A stretch of DNA of 31,327 nt from Treponema sp. UBA3819 (GCA_002369025.1 DFDV01000003.1:1-31327); one strand, 5' to 3'; shown: positions 15,441 to 24,033, numbered from the stretch's first letter. Notes: generated by a model not told the origin, from the sequence alone. Numbers and translations: made by a program.

Positions 15441-16577
15441 TTACACCTTAAAGCCCTGATTTGCAGCCTTAACGATTTTTGATTTTAAAAGAAGATTTTC
15501 ATTGCGCAGCTGGTTCAGTTCAAACTGCTGGGTTTTGATGATTTCCGCAAGTTCACCGGTAGAAAGGGCTCCTGTGCCAATCAGGTCTTCTACATAGGAC
15601 ATTTTTGCACTGAAATCATCACTTGCCTCTTCCTGGGCAATTTCAAAGGATGTATCCGTTGCGGCGGCAAAATCCGTAAATTCCATCGTCTCACTCTGAA
15701 GGATTTTTTCTGCAATGCGGAAAATAGCCTGAGAAAGAACGGAATTGGGTTTGTATGAAATGACGGGCAGACGGGAAGAAAGGGCCCTGTCCTGCAGGGA
15801 ATCCCGATACATCACGCCCAGATACTCCACATCCAGTCCAAGATACTGCTGGCAGGAACGGCGGATTTTAAGAGCCTTGTCTGCATCCTTTGGGTCATCA
15901 ATCATATTCATAACCAGACGGGGATGGAACTGAGAAAGCCGCTCCTTAAAGACAGCCGTGTTCTTGGGGTCAATTTCATCCAGAGTTTCTATCAGTCTGG
16001 GAATGTAGAGTTTTTTTAGTGAAGCGGCATCTGTCTTGAGTTTTTCAAGATACTGGGCTGCCTTGCTTGCTTTCTTAAAAGATGCGCTCATCAGACGGAA
16101 AACTGCATTTTTAAGGAAAAGATATCCGTTCAGTGTAGCCGTTACTGTGGGTGCCGTTACAATAATTCCCTGGGGAGAAAGAAGAAAGAGGTCAAGAATG
16201 GTCAGATGAGTACCCGCACCCAGGTCAAGAATCAGGTAATCTGCGTCCAGAGACTGAAACTTTTTTATGAGCGTATTTTTCTGGAAAATCTTGAGCGAAC
16301 TCAATCCCGGTACTTCAGAATCTCCGGCAATAAAGCGCAGGTTTTCGTATTCCGTGTCAGCGATAATATCTTCAAATTTATTCTCGCCTGTAATGAAAGT
16401 TCCGATACCCGCTTTAGGAGATGACTGACCGAGTACAAGATGAAGGTTTGAAGCACCCAGATCCAAATCTGCGAGGATTACTTTTTTTCCTGCCTGACCA
16501 AGTGCAATGGAAAGATTTGCGGACAAAAGACTTTTGCCTACCCCACCCTTTCCGCTAGCAATAGGAATTATCTGCAT
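15441..16577 (-). CDS. MinD/ParA-family (FlhG-like) ATPase with C-terminal coiled coil
   Basis: The protein has 378 residues. It opens directly with the deviant Walker A ASGKGGVGKS (about 7-16) with its signature lysine; DLDLGASNLHLVLGQ and ILDLGAGTHLTILDLF complete the P-loop (SIMIBI) fold. Family members bind ATP as dimers at the membrane to position flagella, divisome or other machines. Residues ~300-378 are an acidic linker and a predicted coiled coil (TQQFELNQLRNENLLLKSKI), which standard MinD/FlhG proteins lack. The neighbour lgt gives no clear functional clue. No ribosome site precedes the ATG; instead TATAAT lies six bases upstream, suggesting a leaderless transcript. I cannot say whether it acts in flagellar placement or elsewhere. 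Confidence 0.8.
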   Translation of the reverse strand: MQIIPIASGKGGVGKSLLSANLSIALGQAGKKVILADLDLGASNLHLVLGQSSPKAGIGTFITGENKFEDIIADTEYENLRFIAGDSEVPGLSSLKIFQKNTLIKKFQSLDADYLILDLGAGTHLTILDLFLLSPQGIIVTAPTVTATLNGYLFLKNAVFRLMSASFKKASKAAQYLEKLKTDAASLKKLYIPRLIETLDEIDPKNTAVFKERLSQFHPRLVMNMIDDPKDADKALKIRRSCQQYLGLDVEYLGVMYRDSLQDRALSSRLPVISYKPNSVLSQAIFRIAEKILQSETMEFTDFAAATDTSFEIAQEEASDDFSAKMSYVEDLIGTGALSTGELAEIIKTQQFELNQLRNENLLLKSKIVKAANQGFKV

Positions 16578-16583
16578 ACATAT

Positions 16584-16613
16584 ATTATAGCACAGATTTA
16601 TTTTTCTTTACAA
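16584..16613 (-). promoter_or_regulatory. Sigma70 promoter of the MinD-like/lgt operon, leaderless layout
   Basis: The minus strand reads TTGTAA (16613-16608), an 18-base spacer and a perfect TATAAT (16589-16584). The start codon at 16577 is only six bases past the -10, so transcription would start at or next to the A of ATG. Confidence 0.65.
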
Positions 16614-16654
16614 CCTCGGATTTATTCAGTATCTTTAAAATGAGGTATTTTGAT

Positions 16655-17482
16655 ATGGCAAGTGACGAAAATTGTACACACAACTGTTCTACATGCAGTT
16701 CAAACTGTAAGTCAAAAGATATGCGTGCCCAGCTCAGAGATGGAAGCTGTGTAAAAAAAGTAATCGGAATCGTAAGCGGCAAAGGTGGCGTTGGAAAATC
16801 CCTGGTAACGTCTCTGCTGGCGGCAAAACTGAGCAAGCTCGGTTACAAAACGGCGATTATGGATGCCGACATTACAGGCCCTTCCATTCCGACAGCATTC
16901 GGCGTAGAAACTGAAAAGGCAATGGGCGACAAAAGCGGTGCAATTTATCCGGTGCTTTCAGAAGGTGGCATTCAACTGATGAGCATGAACTTTCTGCTGG
17001 AACATGAGACAGACCCCGTCATCTGGAGAGGTCCGGTTATTGCGGGCGCAGTAAAGCAGTTCTGGACAGATGTAGTATGGAAGGATGTTGATTATATGTT
17101 TGTTGATATGCCTCCGGGAACAGGAGACGTACCCCTTACGGTATTCCAGTCTCTTCCGGTGGACGGTATCATCGTTGTCTCAAGTCCTCAGCAGCTGGTC
17201 CGCGTCATTGTAGAAAAAGCCGTTAAAATGGCAGAAGCAATGAAGATTCCGATTGTCGGACTCATCGAAAACATGAGCTACATCAAGTGTCCGGACTGCG
17301 GAAAAGACATTCATCTCTTTGGTGAAAGCAATATCAACGGCATTGCAAAAGACTATGGTCTTCCTGTTCTTGCCCGCATCCCCATGAGCGAAGGATTTTC
17401 CCGCGCTGTAGATGAAGGTGAGATTGAAAAACTGGATGCAGAATATCTGGATGCAGCCGCAGCCCTGATTGAAAAGATTTAA
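16655..17482 (+). CDS. Mrp/NBP35-family iron-sulfur cluster carrier ATPase
   Basis: The product is 275 residues from ATG 16655. The frame also has an ATG at 16640, but GAGG at 16642-16645 lies nine bases before 16655 and overlaps the earlier ATG, so it is the ribosome site for the later start. The N-terminus carries a Cys cluster (Cys7, Cys11, Cys14, Cys18, within CTHNCSTCSSNC) like the NBP35-type Fe-S motif. The P-loop SGKGGVGKS (41-49), the family signature VDMPPGTGDVPLT and a C-terminal Cys212-Pro-Asp-Cys215 pair, which holds the shared bridging cluster, identify Mrp. It assembles and hands over Fe-S clusters in the cytosol. It is followed after six bases by a Cys-rich C_GCAxxG_C_C protein. 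Confidence 0.9.
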   Translation: MASDENCTHNCSTCSSNCKSKDMRAQLRDGSCVKKVIGIVSGKGGVGKSLVTSLLAAKLSKLGYKTAIMDADITGPSIPTAFGVETEKAMGDKSGAIYPVLSEGGIQLMSMNFLLEHETDPVIWRGPVIAGAVKQFWTDVVWKDVDYMFVDMPPGTGDVPLTVFQSLPVDGIIVVSSPQQLVRVIVEKAVKMAEAMKIPIVGLIENMSYIKCPDCGKDIHLFGESNINGIAKDYGLPVLARIPMSEGFSRAVDEGEIEKLDAEYLDAAAALIEKI

Positions 17483-17488
17483 GTCCTC

Positions 17489-18025
17489 ATGAACACACTT
17501 ACTCCCGAAGAAGCAAGGACCCAGGCAAGACAGAATTTTCTCGACGGATACGCATGCGCGCCGGCAGTAGCGGCAGTTTTTGCCGAGCTCTTTGGCTATG
17601 ACCGCGACATGGTTTTACGGCTCATGCAGCCTTTTGGCGCGGGCATGTGCAGAATGCGCGAAGTATGCGGCACGGTAAGTGGCATGATGGCGGCCCTGGG
17701 CATGTGCATGGGAAGCGCAGACGGCACAAAGGAAAGCAAGGACGCAGTCTATGCCGAAGGACAAAAACTTGCTGACCGCTTCCGGCAAAAGCATGGCTCA
17801 ATCATCTGTCGCGAACTTTTGGGCCTGGTACCCATGGGGCAGAGTCAGGAAGCATTAAAAGAAGGCAAAGTCCTGAACCACAAGGCTGACTCGCCTGTTT
17901 CCGAAGAACGCACGGCAGAATACTACAAAAAGCGGCCCTGTCCCGACCTGTGCGGAGAAGCCGCCGCAATCTTTGCCACTTGGCTTGAAGAATACAAAAA
18001 CAAGCCGCAGGATAAGGCAAAATGA
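17489..18025 (+). CDS. C_GCAxxG_C_C family protein
   Basis: The protein has 178 residues, with the spaced cysteines of this family: GYACAPAVAAVF near residue 20, then FGAGMCRMREVCGTVSGMMA (about 50-70), LGMCMG and later IICRELLG. The second residue of the GCA motif is Tyr-Ala-Cys-Ala here rather than a strict GCA, so it is a slightly divergent member. The family is thought to bind a redox-active metal or cluster, often beside oxidoreductases. Its place between an Fe-S carrier (Mrp) and a flavin enzyme (Dus) suggests Mrp may supply its cluster; that is inference. It overlaps dus by four bases (ATGA). Confidence 0.8.
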   Translation: MNTLTPEEARTQARQNFLDGYACAPAVAAVFAELFGYDRDMVLRLMQPFGAGMCRMREVCGTVSGMMAALGMCMGSADGTKESKDAVYAEGQKLADRFRQKHGSIICRELLGLVPMGQSQEALKEGKVLNHKADSPVSEERTAEYYKKRPCPDLCGEAAAIFATWLEEYKNKPQDKAK

Positions 18026-18990
18026 AACTTATCTTAGCCCCCATGGCAACCCTTTCTCACGAAGCCTTCAGGCGGGCGGTGGCACGCTTTGGCGGCTGTG
18101 ATGAATACTTTACCGAAATGATAAACGCCTCTTCCCTCCTGAACATGGGTCCCTGGGAGCATTTTTACCTTATGTCAGGGCCCGAGCCGGACAAAATTGT
18201 GTGGCAGCTGACAGGAAACAAGGCAGAAGCCATGGCAGAAGCCGCAGCATTTCTTTCCCGGAGGGAAGGCATAGGCATAGACCTGAACATGGGCTGTTCG
18301 GCACCACAAATTGCAAACACGGGAGCCGGCATTTCCTGGATGACAAAGCCAATAGCCGAAACAGAAGCGATGGTGAGGGGCGTTAAGTCTGCCATTGCAA
18401 ATGCGGCAAAAGACGGCCGGCAGGAAAAAAGGCTGTCCGTAAAACTCCGTCTGGGGGCAGAAGACTTTACCGATGAAGGCTTTTTTTCTTTCTGCGACAT
18501 GCTTATAAAGGAAGGAGTTGAACTTCTTACCCTGCATCCCCGCACAAAAAAAGAAAAATACCGCACAAAACCCCGCTACTCCTATGTAGAAAACCTTGCC
18601 CTGCGCTGCAAAGACATTCCCGTCTATTTGAATGGCGCTGTAAGTGACCGGGCAAGTTATGAGCTGGCAGTTCAGGCAGCTCCCCACGCAAGTGGTGTGA
18701 TGATAGCCCGTGCTGCCGCCCAAAAGCCCTGGATTTTTTCTGAGATTCTTGGCACAAAAACAGAAATCAACCGGGAAGAACTTGCCCTGCAATTCATTGA
18801 CGATGTAGAAGAATGCCAGCCACCTGAATTCTACAAGACCCGGCTCCAGCGTTTCTTTGCCTACTACTGCGACAATTTTTCCTTTGGCCACTGGTTCAAG
18901 ACACAGATGCTCAACGCCTCAAGTCCGAAAGAGAGCCGGGAACGCATAAAGGAATACTTTGAAAAATGCCCCCAGGATCGAATGGGCTGA
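18022..18990 (+). CDS. dus: tRNA-dihydrouridine synthase
   Basis: The protein has 322 residues and is an FMN-dependent TIM-barrel enzyme that reduces specific uridines in tRNA to dihydrouridine. The FMN-site opening LILAPMATLSHEAFRR, the catalytic Cys92 in IDLNMGCSAPQI, the Lys of SVKLRLG and LTLHPRTKKEKY are visible, as is the phosphate-binding GVMIARAAAQKPWIF. The usual GCP reads GCS here, with the Pro two residues later, so the loop is slightly altered. A helical C-terminal tRNA-binding domain (about 240-322) follows. The subfamily (DusA/B/C) is not clear. It starts within the stop of the C_GCAxxG_C_C gene. Confidence 0.9.
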   Translation: MKLILAPMATLSHEAFRRAVARFGGCDEYFTEMINASSLLNMGPWEHFYLMSGPEPDKIVWQLTGNKAEAMAEAAAFLSRREGIGIDLNMGCSAPQIANTGAGISWMTKPIAETEAMVRGVKSAIANAAKDGRQEKRLSVKLRLGAEDFTDEGFFSFCDMLIKEGVELLTLHPRTKKEKYRTKPRYSYVENLALRCKDIPVYLNGAVSDRASYELAVQAAPHASGVMIARAAAQKPWIFSEILGTKTEINREELALQFIDDVEECQPPEFYKTRLQRFFAYYCDNFSFGHWFKTQMLNASSPKESRERIKEYFEKCPQDRMG

Positions 18991-19028
18991 GTCAGTAACA
19001 TCACAGATTGTAGCAATACATCCTAAGA

Positions 19029-19057
19029 TTGTTTTTTTATCATAAGGGTGCTATACT
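19029..19057 (+). promoter_or_regulatory. Sigma70 promoter of the CYTH-DUF975-sppA operon
   Basis: TTGTTT (19029-19034), a 17-base spacer and TATACT (19052-19057) lie 23 bases before the TTG start at 19081. Confidence 0.65.
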
Positions 19058-19080
19058 GAAAAAAGGAAAGGGTCAGGAAA

Positions 19081-19647
19081 TTGTACGAAATTGAACTAAA
19101 GGCACATGTAGATGACCGCGATGCAACGATTGCAAAAATCAATACATTTGCGTCATTTTGCGGCAAAGTTCAAAAAAGTGACACCTATTACAAGTTGATT
19201 CAGGGCGAAAGAAAAATTTCTGCCCGTATCCGTACAGAAAGCAGTGATTCTGCTACAAAAACCCTGCTCACCTACAAACGGAAAGAACTTCGCATCGATG
19301 AAAACGGCACAAAAACTGAAGTGAACGACGAAAAAGAATGTGAACTTTCCGATCCGGAGCCTCTCATTACCCTGTTTACAGACATCGGTTTTGAAATTTC
19401 CCTCAAAAAGGAAAAATCAGTGATGGGCTGGACATACAAAGACGCTCACCTGGAACTCTGCAATGTTCCGCCCCTGGGAGACTTTCTGGAAATAGAAATC
19501 ATCTCCCCGGCAAACGACAGTCAGACCGTAAAAGCCTGCCAGCAGGAACTGCAGGACATTCTGGCTAAATCAGGAATTGCAAAAGAAAAAATAGAAGAAC
19601 GCTATTACAGCGACATGCTGCGGGAAGCGGCAAAGGAGAAAAACTGA
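19081..19647 (+). CDS. CYTH-domain phosphatase or class IV adenylate cyclase-like protein
   Basis: The protein has 188 residues and starts at TTG with AAAGGG eight bases upstream. The N-terminal ExExK signature (YEIELK, Glu3-x-Glu5-x-Lys7) defines the CYTH triphosphate tunnel fold. Later charged strands that would line the tunnel are RKISARIRTE, LLTYKRKELR, DFLEIEII and the closing EERYYSDML. CYTH enzymes hydrolyse inorganic triphosphate or thiamine triphosphate, or cyclise ATP; the substrate cannot be settled by reading. The overlap with the next gene is TGATG (19645-19649). Confidence 0.85.
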   Translation: MYEIELKAHVDDRDATIAKINTFASFCGKVQKSDTYYKLIQGERKISARIRTESSDSATKTLLTYKRKELRIDENGTKTEVNDEKECELSDPEPLITLFTDIGFEISLKKEKSVMGWTYKDAHLELCNVPPLGDFLEIEIISPANDSQTVKACQQELQDILAKSGIAKEKIEERYYSDMLREAAKEKN

Positions 19648-20324
19648 TGTTCGACAGACAAAGCTACAAAAAGGCAGCGAGAAATCAGCTCAAAGGAAGA
19701 TGGGGTCTCCCGATTATGCTCTGTGTAATTTCTTTCATACTGACCACTATGATTGCCCTGCCGGTAAGTGTTTTTGACGATGCGGAATTTTTAACCGGTG
19801 CAGAAAACATGGCCTACACCACGCTCTCCCTCGTCTCACTCTGTGTAGAAGGCATTCTGACAATTGCAATTTTATATGTATACCTGCGCATGATGCACAC
19901 AACAGAGAAACTGACTTTTGATACATTTTTGACAGGAATGGAACGCTGGGCCTCTGGTGCACTGGGAATGCTCTGGTACAGTCTCTGGGTATTTCTCTGG
20001 TCTCTGCTCTTTATCATCCCCGGTATCGTCAAAAGCATCGCCTATTCGCAGATGTTTTTCATTCTTGCAGAAAATCCGAGAATCGGCGTACGCAAGGCCA
20101 TGCAGATTAGTAAGATTATCACCCAGGGACACAAGGGTGACCTCTTTATCATGGGACTGAGTTTCCTGGGCTGGGGTCTTCTCTGCGTTCTCTCTTTTGG
20201 AATCGGATTTTTGTGGCTGATGCCTTATGTAAATATGTCATTTACCAATGCCTATGCCGCATTAAAGAACATGGCCTTTATGACAAATAAAATTACACCT
20301 GCAGACTTTGCGCCTGCAAACTAA
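19647..20324 (+). CDS. DUF975-type integral membrane protein
   Basis: The protein has 225 residues. A short amphipathic N-terminus (FDRQSYKKAARNQLKGRWG) leads into about five membrane segments (near 21-42, 58-80, 105-130, 165-190, 190-205). The patterns ARNQLKGRWG, IIPGIVKSIAYSQMFFILAE and NPRIGVRKAMQIS are typical of DUF975 proteins, whose function is unknown. It is translationally coupled to the CYTH gene and followed after 22 bases by sppA, which suggests a membrane-related role, perhaps as an SppA partner. No catalytic motif is visible. Confidence 0.75.
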   Translation: MFDRQSYKKAARNQLKGRWGLPIMLCVISFILTTMIALPVSVFDDAEFLTGAENMAYTTLSLVSLCVEGILTIAILYVYLRMMHTTEKLTFDTFLTGMERWASGALGMLWYSLWVFLWSLLFIIPGIVKSIAYSQMFFILAENPRIGVRKAMQISKIITQGHKGDLFIMGLSFLGWGLLCVLSFGIGFLWLMPYVNMSFTNAYAALKNMAFMTNKITPADFAPAN

Positions 20325-20346
20325 ATCATACAACAGAGAGGAATCT

Positions 20347-21354
20347 ATGGCTGAAAAGAAATCTGGACTTATCATTTTTATCGCAATTATCATACTTGCC
20401 GTTCTGCTTGCGGCAATCACCCTGCTCCGCCCCAGAACAGACACATCCCGTCCGTCATCTGTAAGCGGATTCAACATCAATCTGCCCGGCTTTAAATTTT
20501 CTTCAAAAAAGACATCCGGCAAACGCTTTTTCAAAGGTGACGACTACATTGCAAAGATTTACATTGAGGGCGTAATCACCGATGAAACAAACACCTACAA
20601 TCAGGACTGGATCATGGAAACGATTGCAGACTTAAAGGACGACAGCAAAAATGCCGGTATCATTCTTTACCTCGATACTCCCGGTGGCGGTGTTTATCAG
20701 TCTGACGAAGTATATCTGGCCCTTCTTGACTACAAAGCGACGACTGAACGGCCGGTCTATGCCTATGTCAGCCAGATGGCAGCAAGCGGCGGATACTACA
20801 TCGCCTGTGCGGCAGATAAAATCTACGGAAACCGCAACGGCCTTACCGGCTCAATCGGCGTCATTTTTGGACAGAGCATAGACGCAACGGAACTGCTCCA
20901 GAAAATCGGAATCAAAACCCGCACATTCCATTCAGGCAAAAACAAAACAATGCTGAGCGTCGATGAACCCCTGACGGAAGAGCAGATAAAAATCATGCAG
21001 GCAATTTCTGATGAAGCCTACGACCAGTTTACCGGTATTGTAGCAGAGGGACGCAATATGCCGATTGAAAAAGTTCGTTCCCTTGCAGACGGTCGCATTT
21101 ACACCTGTATACAGGCAAAAGAATTAGGTCTGATTGACGGTATATGCTCATACGACGACGCATACAAAACAATGCTGGAAGATTTTGAACTTGACCCTGA
21201 CATGGAAAGCGTAGAATACAGCTACGAATACACGGATCATTTTTCATCATTCTTTGGAAATCTGCTGACACATATTACCGGTTCAAATGTGCTTACCAGA
21301 CAGCTTCAGAAAGCAAGTCTGACCTATCCGGCCTACTACTGCAGCGAATTCTGA
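20347..21354 (+). CDS. sppA: Signal peptide peptidase SppA, single-domain (67K-type half)
   Basis: The product is 335 residues from ATG 20347, supported by AGAGAGGA upstream; the frame runs on to 20308 but that part overlaps the previous gene. One N-terminal membrane anchor (about 7-28) places the S49 domain on the periplasmic side. The catalytic Ser147 lies in SQMAASGGYYIA, the nucleophile-positioning segment LDTPGGGVYQSDEV at 110-123, and the likely general-base Lys at 198 or 200 in FHSGKNKTM. The enzyme degrades cleaved signal peptides and damaged membrane proteins. Its length matches the short Gram-positive-type enzyme, not the tandem E. coli form. The 3' end overlaps convergent recX by 19 bases. 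Confidence 0.9.
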   Translation: MAEKKSGLIIFIAIIILAVLLAAITLLRPRTDTSRPSSVSGFNINLPGFKFSSKKTSGKRFFKGDDYIAKIYIEGVITDETNTYNQDWIMETIADLKDDSKNAGIILYLDTPGGGVYQSDEVYLALLDYKATTERPVYAYVSQMAASGGYYIACAADKIYGNRNGLTGSIGVIFGQSIDATELLQKIGIKTRTFHSGKNKTMLSVDEPLTEEQIKIMQAISDEAYDQFTGIVAEGRNMPIEKVRSLADGRIYTCIQAKELGLIDGICSYDDAYKTMLEDFELDPDMESVEYSYEYTDHFSSFFGNLLTHITGSNVLTRQLQKASLTYPAYYCSEF

Positions 21355-21938
21355 ATCATGCGGTAAGAAAAACCGCTGTCTAAAAGATACTTTATCAATT
21401 TGTCGCCCGTGCGCCCCGCACGGGTTGCTTTTTCTACAGCCTTACGGCAAAATTCTTCTTCATCATGTTCAGTAAAAAATTCATCTACGGCACGGGAAGT
21501 AATTGAGCGGCTTATTCCCCGGCTCAGCAGTTCACTGGTAAGGCGGCTTCGTCCCTGGTATTTATTTACAGCATGAATGCGAAGCCAGGAAGAAGCAAAA
21601 CGCTCATCGCTCAAAAAATTTCTTCCTTCAAGATAGTCCAGGGCAAGGGAAACGGCTTCTTTTGAAAAGCCTTTCTGCTGCATTTTTCTCTCTAATCCCG
21701 CCCTGCACTGTTCACAACGGGCCAGAAGCCCCTCGCATTTTTTTTCAACGGCAAAGGCTTCTCCGGCGCGTACAATATCTTCCGCCTGGGACTCATCAAA
21801 AAGAGCGCCCTCGGTCAGCGCGTCAGGAGAGACAGACTGTAAATAACTTGTACGGACAAAAAAAACAGGTCCTTCTGAACTGGTGATTTCCACACAGTCC
21901 GTACCGACCTGTTTTACTGAAACTACTGACAGTTCCAA
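21336..21938 (-). CDS. recX: Regulatory protein RecX
   Basis: The product is 200 residues from TTG 21938. This start is chosen because AAGGAG (21944-21949) lies five bases upstream. The frame extends to ATG 22040, but that would run 62 bases into rpsI with a low-complexity Ala/Ser sequence and no ribosome site. RecX modulates RecA filaments by capping and stripping. The helical repeats are visible: GLERKMQQKGFSKEAVSLAL, YLEGRNFLSDERFASSWLR and YQGRSRLTSELLSRGISRS, with the family motif R...L..kG. A variable N-terminal ~85 residues precede them. No recA lies nearby in the window. Confidence 0.85.
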   Translation of the reverse strand: MELSVVSVKQVGTDCVEITSSEGPVFFVRTSYLQSVSPDALTEGALFDESQAEDIVRAGEAFAVEKKCEGLLARCEQCRAGLERKMQQKGFSKEAVSLALDYLEGRNFLSDERFASSWLRIHAVNKYQGRSRLTSELLSRGISRSITSRAVDEFFTEHDEEEFCRKAVEKATRAGRTGDKLIKYLLDSGFSYRMIQNSLQ

Positions 21939-21978
21939 AAGATCTCCTTGCCACGGGAAAAACCGCAGCAAAAAAGAA

Positions 21979-22377
21979 CTAACGCTTGCTGAACTGGAAG
22001 CGGCGGCGTGCACCACGCTGACCGTACTTCTTGCGTTCAACCATGCGGCTGTCGCGTGTCAGATAACCGTTTGCCTTGAGAGAAGCGCGGCTGTCCGGGT
22101 CAATCTGCAGAAGTGCGCGGCTTACACCATGCAGACATGCAGCAGCCTGTCCGTTCAAACCACCGCCAACAACGTTGATAAGAATGTCAAACTTGTTTTC
22201 ATTGCTGGTTACCAGCAGCGGGCGATGTACCGTGCGAACCTGCTCTTCTGAAGCAAAGTATTCAGCGATATCCTTGCCGTTCACAACAATTTTTCCACTG
22301 CCGTCGCGCAAAAATACACGAGCTGTAGCGGTCTTTCTTCTTCCTGTTCCGATAGCAATATTCTTTATCGTAGCCAT
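21979..22377 (-). CDS. rpsI: 30S ribosomal protein S9
   Basis: The protein has 132 residues. The N-terminal GTGRRKTATARVFLRDGSGK, the central INVVGGGLNGQA and the terminal KKYGQRGARRRFQFSKR are diagnostic; the C-terminal tail reaches the P-site tRNA in the ribosome. Ribosome site AGGAG precedes the ATG by about 10 bases. It lies 23 bases after rplM, the standard bacterial pair. Confidence 0.97.
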   Translation of the reverse strand: MATIKNIAIGTGRRKTATARVFLRDGSGKIVVNGKDIAEYFASEEQVRTVHRPLLVTSNENKFDILINVVGGGLNGQAAACLHGVSRALLQIDPDSRASLKANGYLTRDSRMVERKKYGQRGARRRFQFSKR

Positions 22378-22400
22378 TCTATTAACTCCTGCCTATACGC

Positions 22401-22829
22401 TTACACTTCAAGCGGTTTGGGGTTCTGAGCTCCGTGGGGATGCTCTGCGCCTTCATAAATCTTGAGATTGCCGAGCATTTTGCGTCCGAGGCGTCCGTTC
22501 GGCAACATTCCGTTGATAGTAAGTTTGAGCGGGTCTGTAGGATGGCGTTCAATCAATTTCTTGAAAGAATACGTGCGCAGACCGCGTACAAATCCAGTGT
22601 AGTGGCGATACAGGTGGTCGTCTTCTTTGTTACCGGAAACAGCAACCTGAGCGGCGTTGATGATAACAACATAGTCACCCATTTCCTGATTCGGTGTGTA
22701 AGTAGCCTTGTTCTTTCCACGAAGAACTGAAGCAGCCTTTGCAGCAACGCGTCCGAGCGGTTTTCCTGCTGCGTCAATGATGTACCAGTCACGTTTCTGG
22801 TCTACATCGCGTACAAAAATGGTTTTCAT
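22401..22829 (-). CDS. rplM: 50S ribosomal protein L13
   Basis: The protein has 142 residues. The opening WYIIDAAGKPLGRVAAKAAS, the central HYTGFVRGLR and the C-terminal GMLPNGRLGRKMLGNLKIYE are family signatures. It is an early-assembly 50S protein. The gene is the first of the rplM-rpsI operon. It has a strong promoter at 22933-22961 and a leader of about 95 bases. Ribosome site AAAGGT lies just upstream. Confidence 0.97.
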   Translation of the reverse strand: MKTIFVRDVDQKRDWYIIDAAGKPLGRVAAKAASVLRGKNKATYTPNQEMGDYVVIINAAQVAVSGNKEDDHLYRHYTGFVRGLRTYSFKKLIERHPTDPLKLTINGMLPNGRLGRKMLGNLKIYEGAEHPHGAQNPKPLEV

Positions 22830-22861
22830 TGTATATACCTTTATCTAAAAAGTCTTCTGCA

Positions 22862-22882
22862 ATTCAGTTAGCATCTCTGAAT
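22862..22882 (-). promoter_or_regulatory. Hairpin in the rplM leader
   Basis: ATTCAG and CTGAAT (six-base arms, nine-base loop) lie in the untranslated leader of rplM-rpsI. It may take part in L13 autoregulation, known in other bacteria, but nothing else supports this here. Confidence 0.3.
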
Positions 22883-22932
22883 CGCCAGGTCGTCAGCAAT
22901 GAGCAGTTGCCAACGCATATACGGGGAGTAAT

Positions 22933-22961
22933 ACTATACGATTTAAAAGGAATTAGGTCAA
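22933..22961 (-). promoter_or_regulatory. Sigma70 promoter of rplM-rpsI
   Basis: The minus strand reads TTGACC (22961-22956), a 17-base spacer and TATAGT (22938-22933), about 100 bases before the start codon. Confidence 0.7.
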
Positions 22962-22984
22962 GTATGTAGGCCGGGGCAAAGGCA

Positions 22985-23314
22985 CTAGTTCAGAAAATAA
23001 TTCAGCACCATATAAATAATTGTTCCGCCAAAAATACTCAGCATGGAATTATTTTTCCACAGATGCAGGAAAATCGTAGCACCTATGCCGACAAGTGACG
23101 GAAGTCCAAACGGGGCAGCCTGCAACTGCAAATCCTTAAGACAGTAGACAATCAGAATTGCAATTATCATAGAAGGAATATATTTTTCTACAAATCGGAT
23201 GATTGCAGGCGGTTCTTTTTTGCTGAAAACCAGAAAGGGAAAGGCGCGGAGCAGAAAAAGCAGCAGGGCAGTAAAGACAGATGCAATCAGTGCGGCAGAC
23301 AGACTCAGTTTCAT
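22985..23314 (-). CDS. azlD: Branched-chain amino acid exporter small subunit AzlD
   Basis: The protein has 109 residues and is almost wholly hydrophobic with about four membrane helices. The pattern FLLRAFPFLVF followed by RFVEKYIPSMIIAILIVYCL and the closing LFHLWKNNSML-like segment (LHLWKNNSMLSIFGGTIIYM) is that of the AzlD family. It partners AzlC as a two-component exporter of branched-chain amino acids or their analogues. The start overlaps the azlC stop by four bases (ATGA), so they are co-translated. Confidence 0.85.
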   Translation of the reverse strand: MKLSLSAALIASVFTALLLFLLRAFPFLVFSKKEPPAIIRFVEKYIPSMIIAILIVYCLKDLQLQAAPFGLPSLVGIGATIFLHLWKNNSMLSIFGGTIIYMVLNYFLN

Positions 23315-24033
23315 TCAGTCTTCTCCTTCTCAGCTTCATGAAATTTACGGCTTCTCATGACGGTAAGTACAAAAAGTCCCAGGGCAATCGCAGTAAGCAG
23401 AATGTGCTGAGCCGGAAGAATGCCCAGACGGAAAAGGATGATTGCCGCAAGCGCCGTACAAATGCCGGTAAGGGGCGGAAGAATGTCATGACTGGCCTTA
23501 ATCTGATTTATCAGCAGCACGACAAAGAGAGCCGTAAGGGCAAAATCAACACCCGCAAAATCATAGGGAATAAGCGTACCCATCAGAGCCCCAATTACAC
23601 TGCCAGTAATCCAGTAGAGCCAGTCAAAAAGCGCAATTGTTCCATAATATTCACCCGCATCCGCATCCTCCGGAACATTCACTCCCGTTAAAAGGGCATA
23701 GGTTTCATCTGTAAGGGCAAACATCAGAAAATAACGGATTTTTCCCACATTCTTGAATTTTGAAATCAGGGAAAGTCCGTAAAAAATGTGGCGGATATTC
23801 ACAAAAAACTGAGCGACAAGAATGGCAAGAAGAGGTGTTCCCGCGGCATAGAGCCCGACCGCCATGTACTGACCAGCCCCGGCATACATCAAAACGCTCA
23901 TAATGGGTGCAAGCCACCAGGGATATCCCGCATTCACAAGCATGAGTCCAAAAGGGATGCCGATGGCTATGTAACCAAAAAAGACCGGAATAGTCGTCTT
24001 TATGGCCCGATGAAAATTAGACTGGTCAAGCAT
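23311..24033 (-). CDS. azlC: Branched-chain amino acid exporter large subunit AzlC
   Basis: The protein has 240 residues with about six or seven membrane helices. Family patterns are TTIPVFFGYIAIGIPFGLML, SVLMYAGAGQYMAV, VNIRHIFYGLSL and FALTDETYALL. With AzlD it exports branched-chain amino acids. The ATG at 24033 has no clear ribosome site. TATACA lies eight bases upstream with TTGAAA before it (15-base spacing), so a leaderless transcript is possible. It is divergent from the small membrane protein at 24166, with overlapping promoter regions. Confidence 0.85.
   Translation of the reverse strand: MLDQSNFHRAIKTTIPVFFGYIAIGIPFGLMLVNAGYPWWLAPIMSVLMYAGAGQYMAVGLYAAGTPLLAILVAQFFVNIRHIFYGLSLISKFKNVGKIRYFLMFALTDETYALLTGVNVPEDADAGEYYGTIALFDWLYWITGSVIGALMGTLIPYDFAGVDFALTALFVVLLINQIKASHDILPPLTGICTALAAIILFRLGILPAQHILLTAIALGLFVLTVMRSRKFHEAEKEKTE

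Noticed and set aside
21939..22040. Upstream extension of recX to ATG 22040
   Set aside because: It overlaps rpsI, is Ala/Ser low complexity and lacks a ribosome site; TTG 21938 has AAGGAG.
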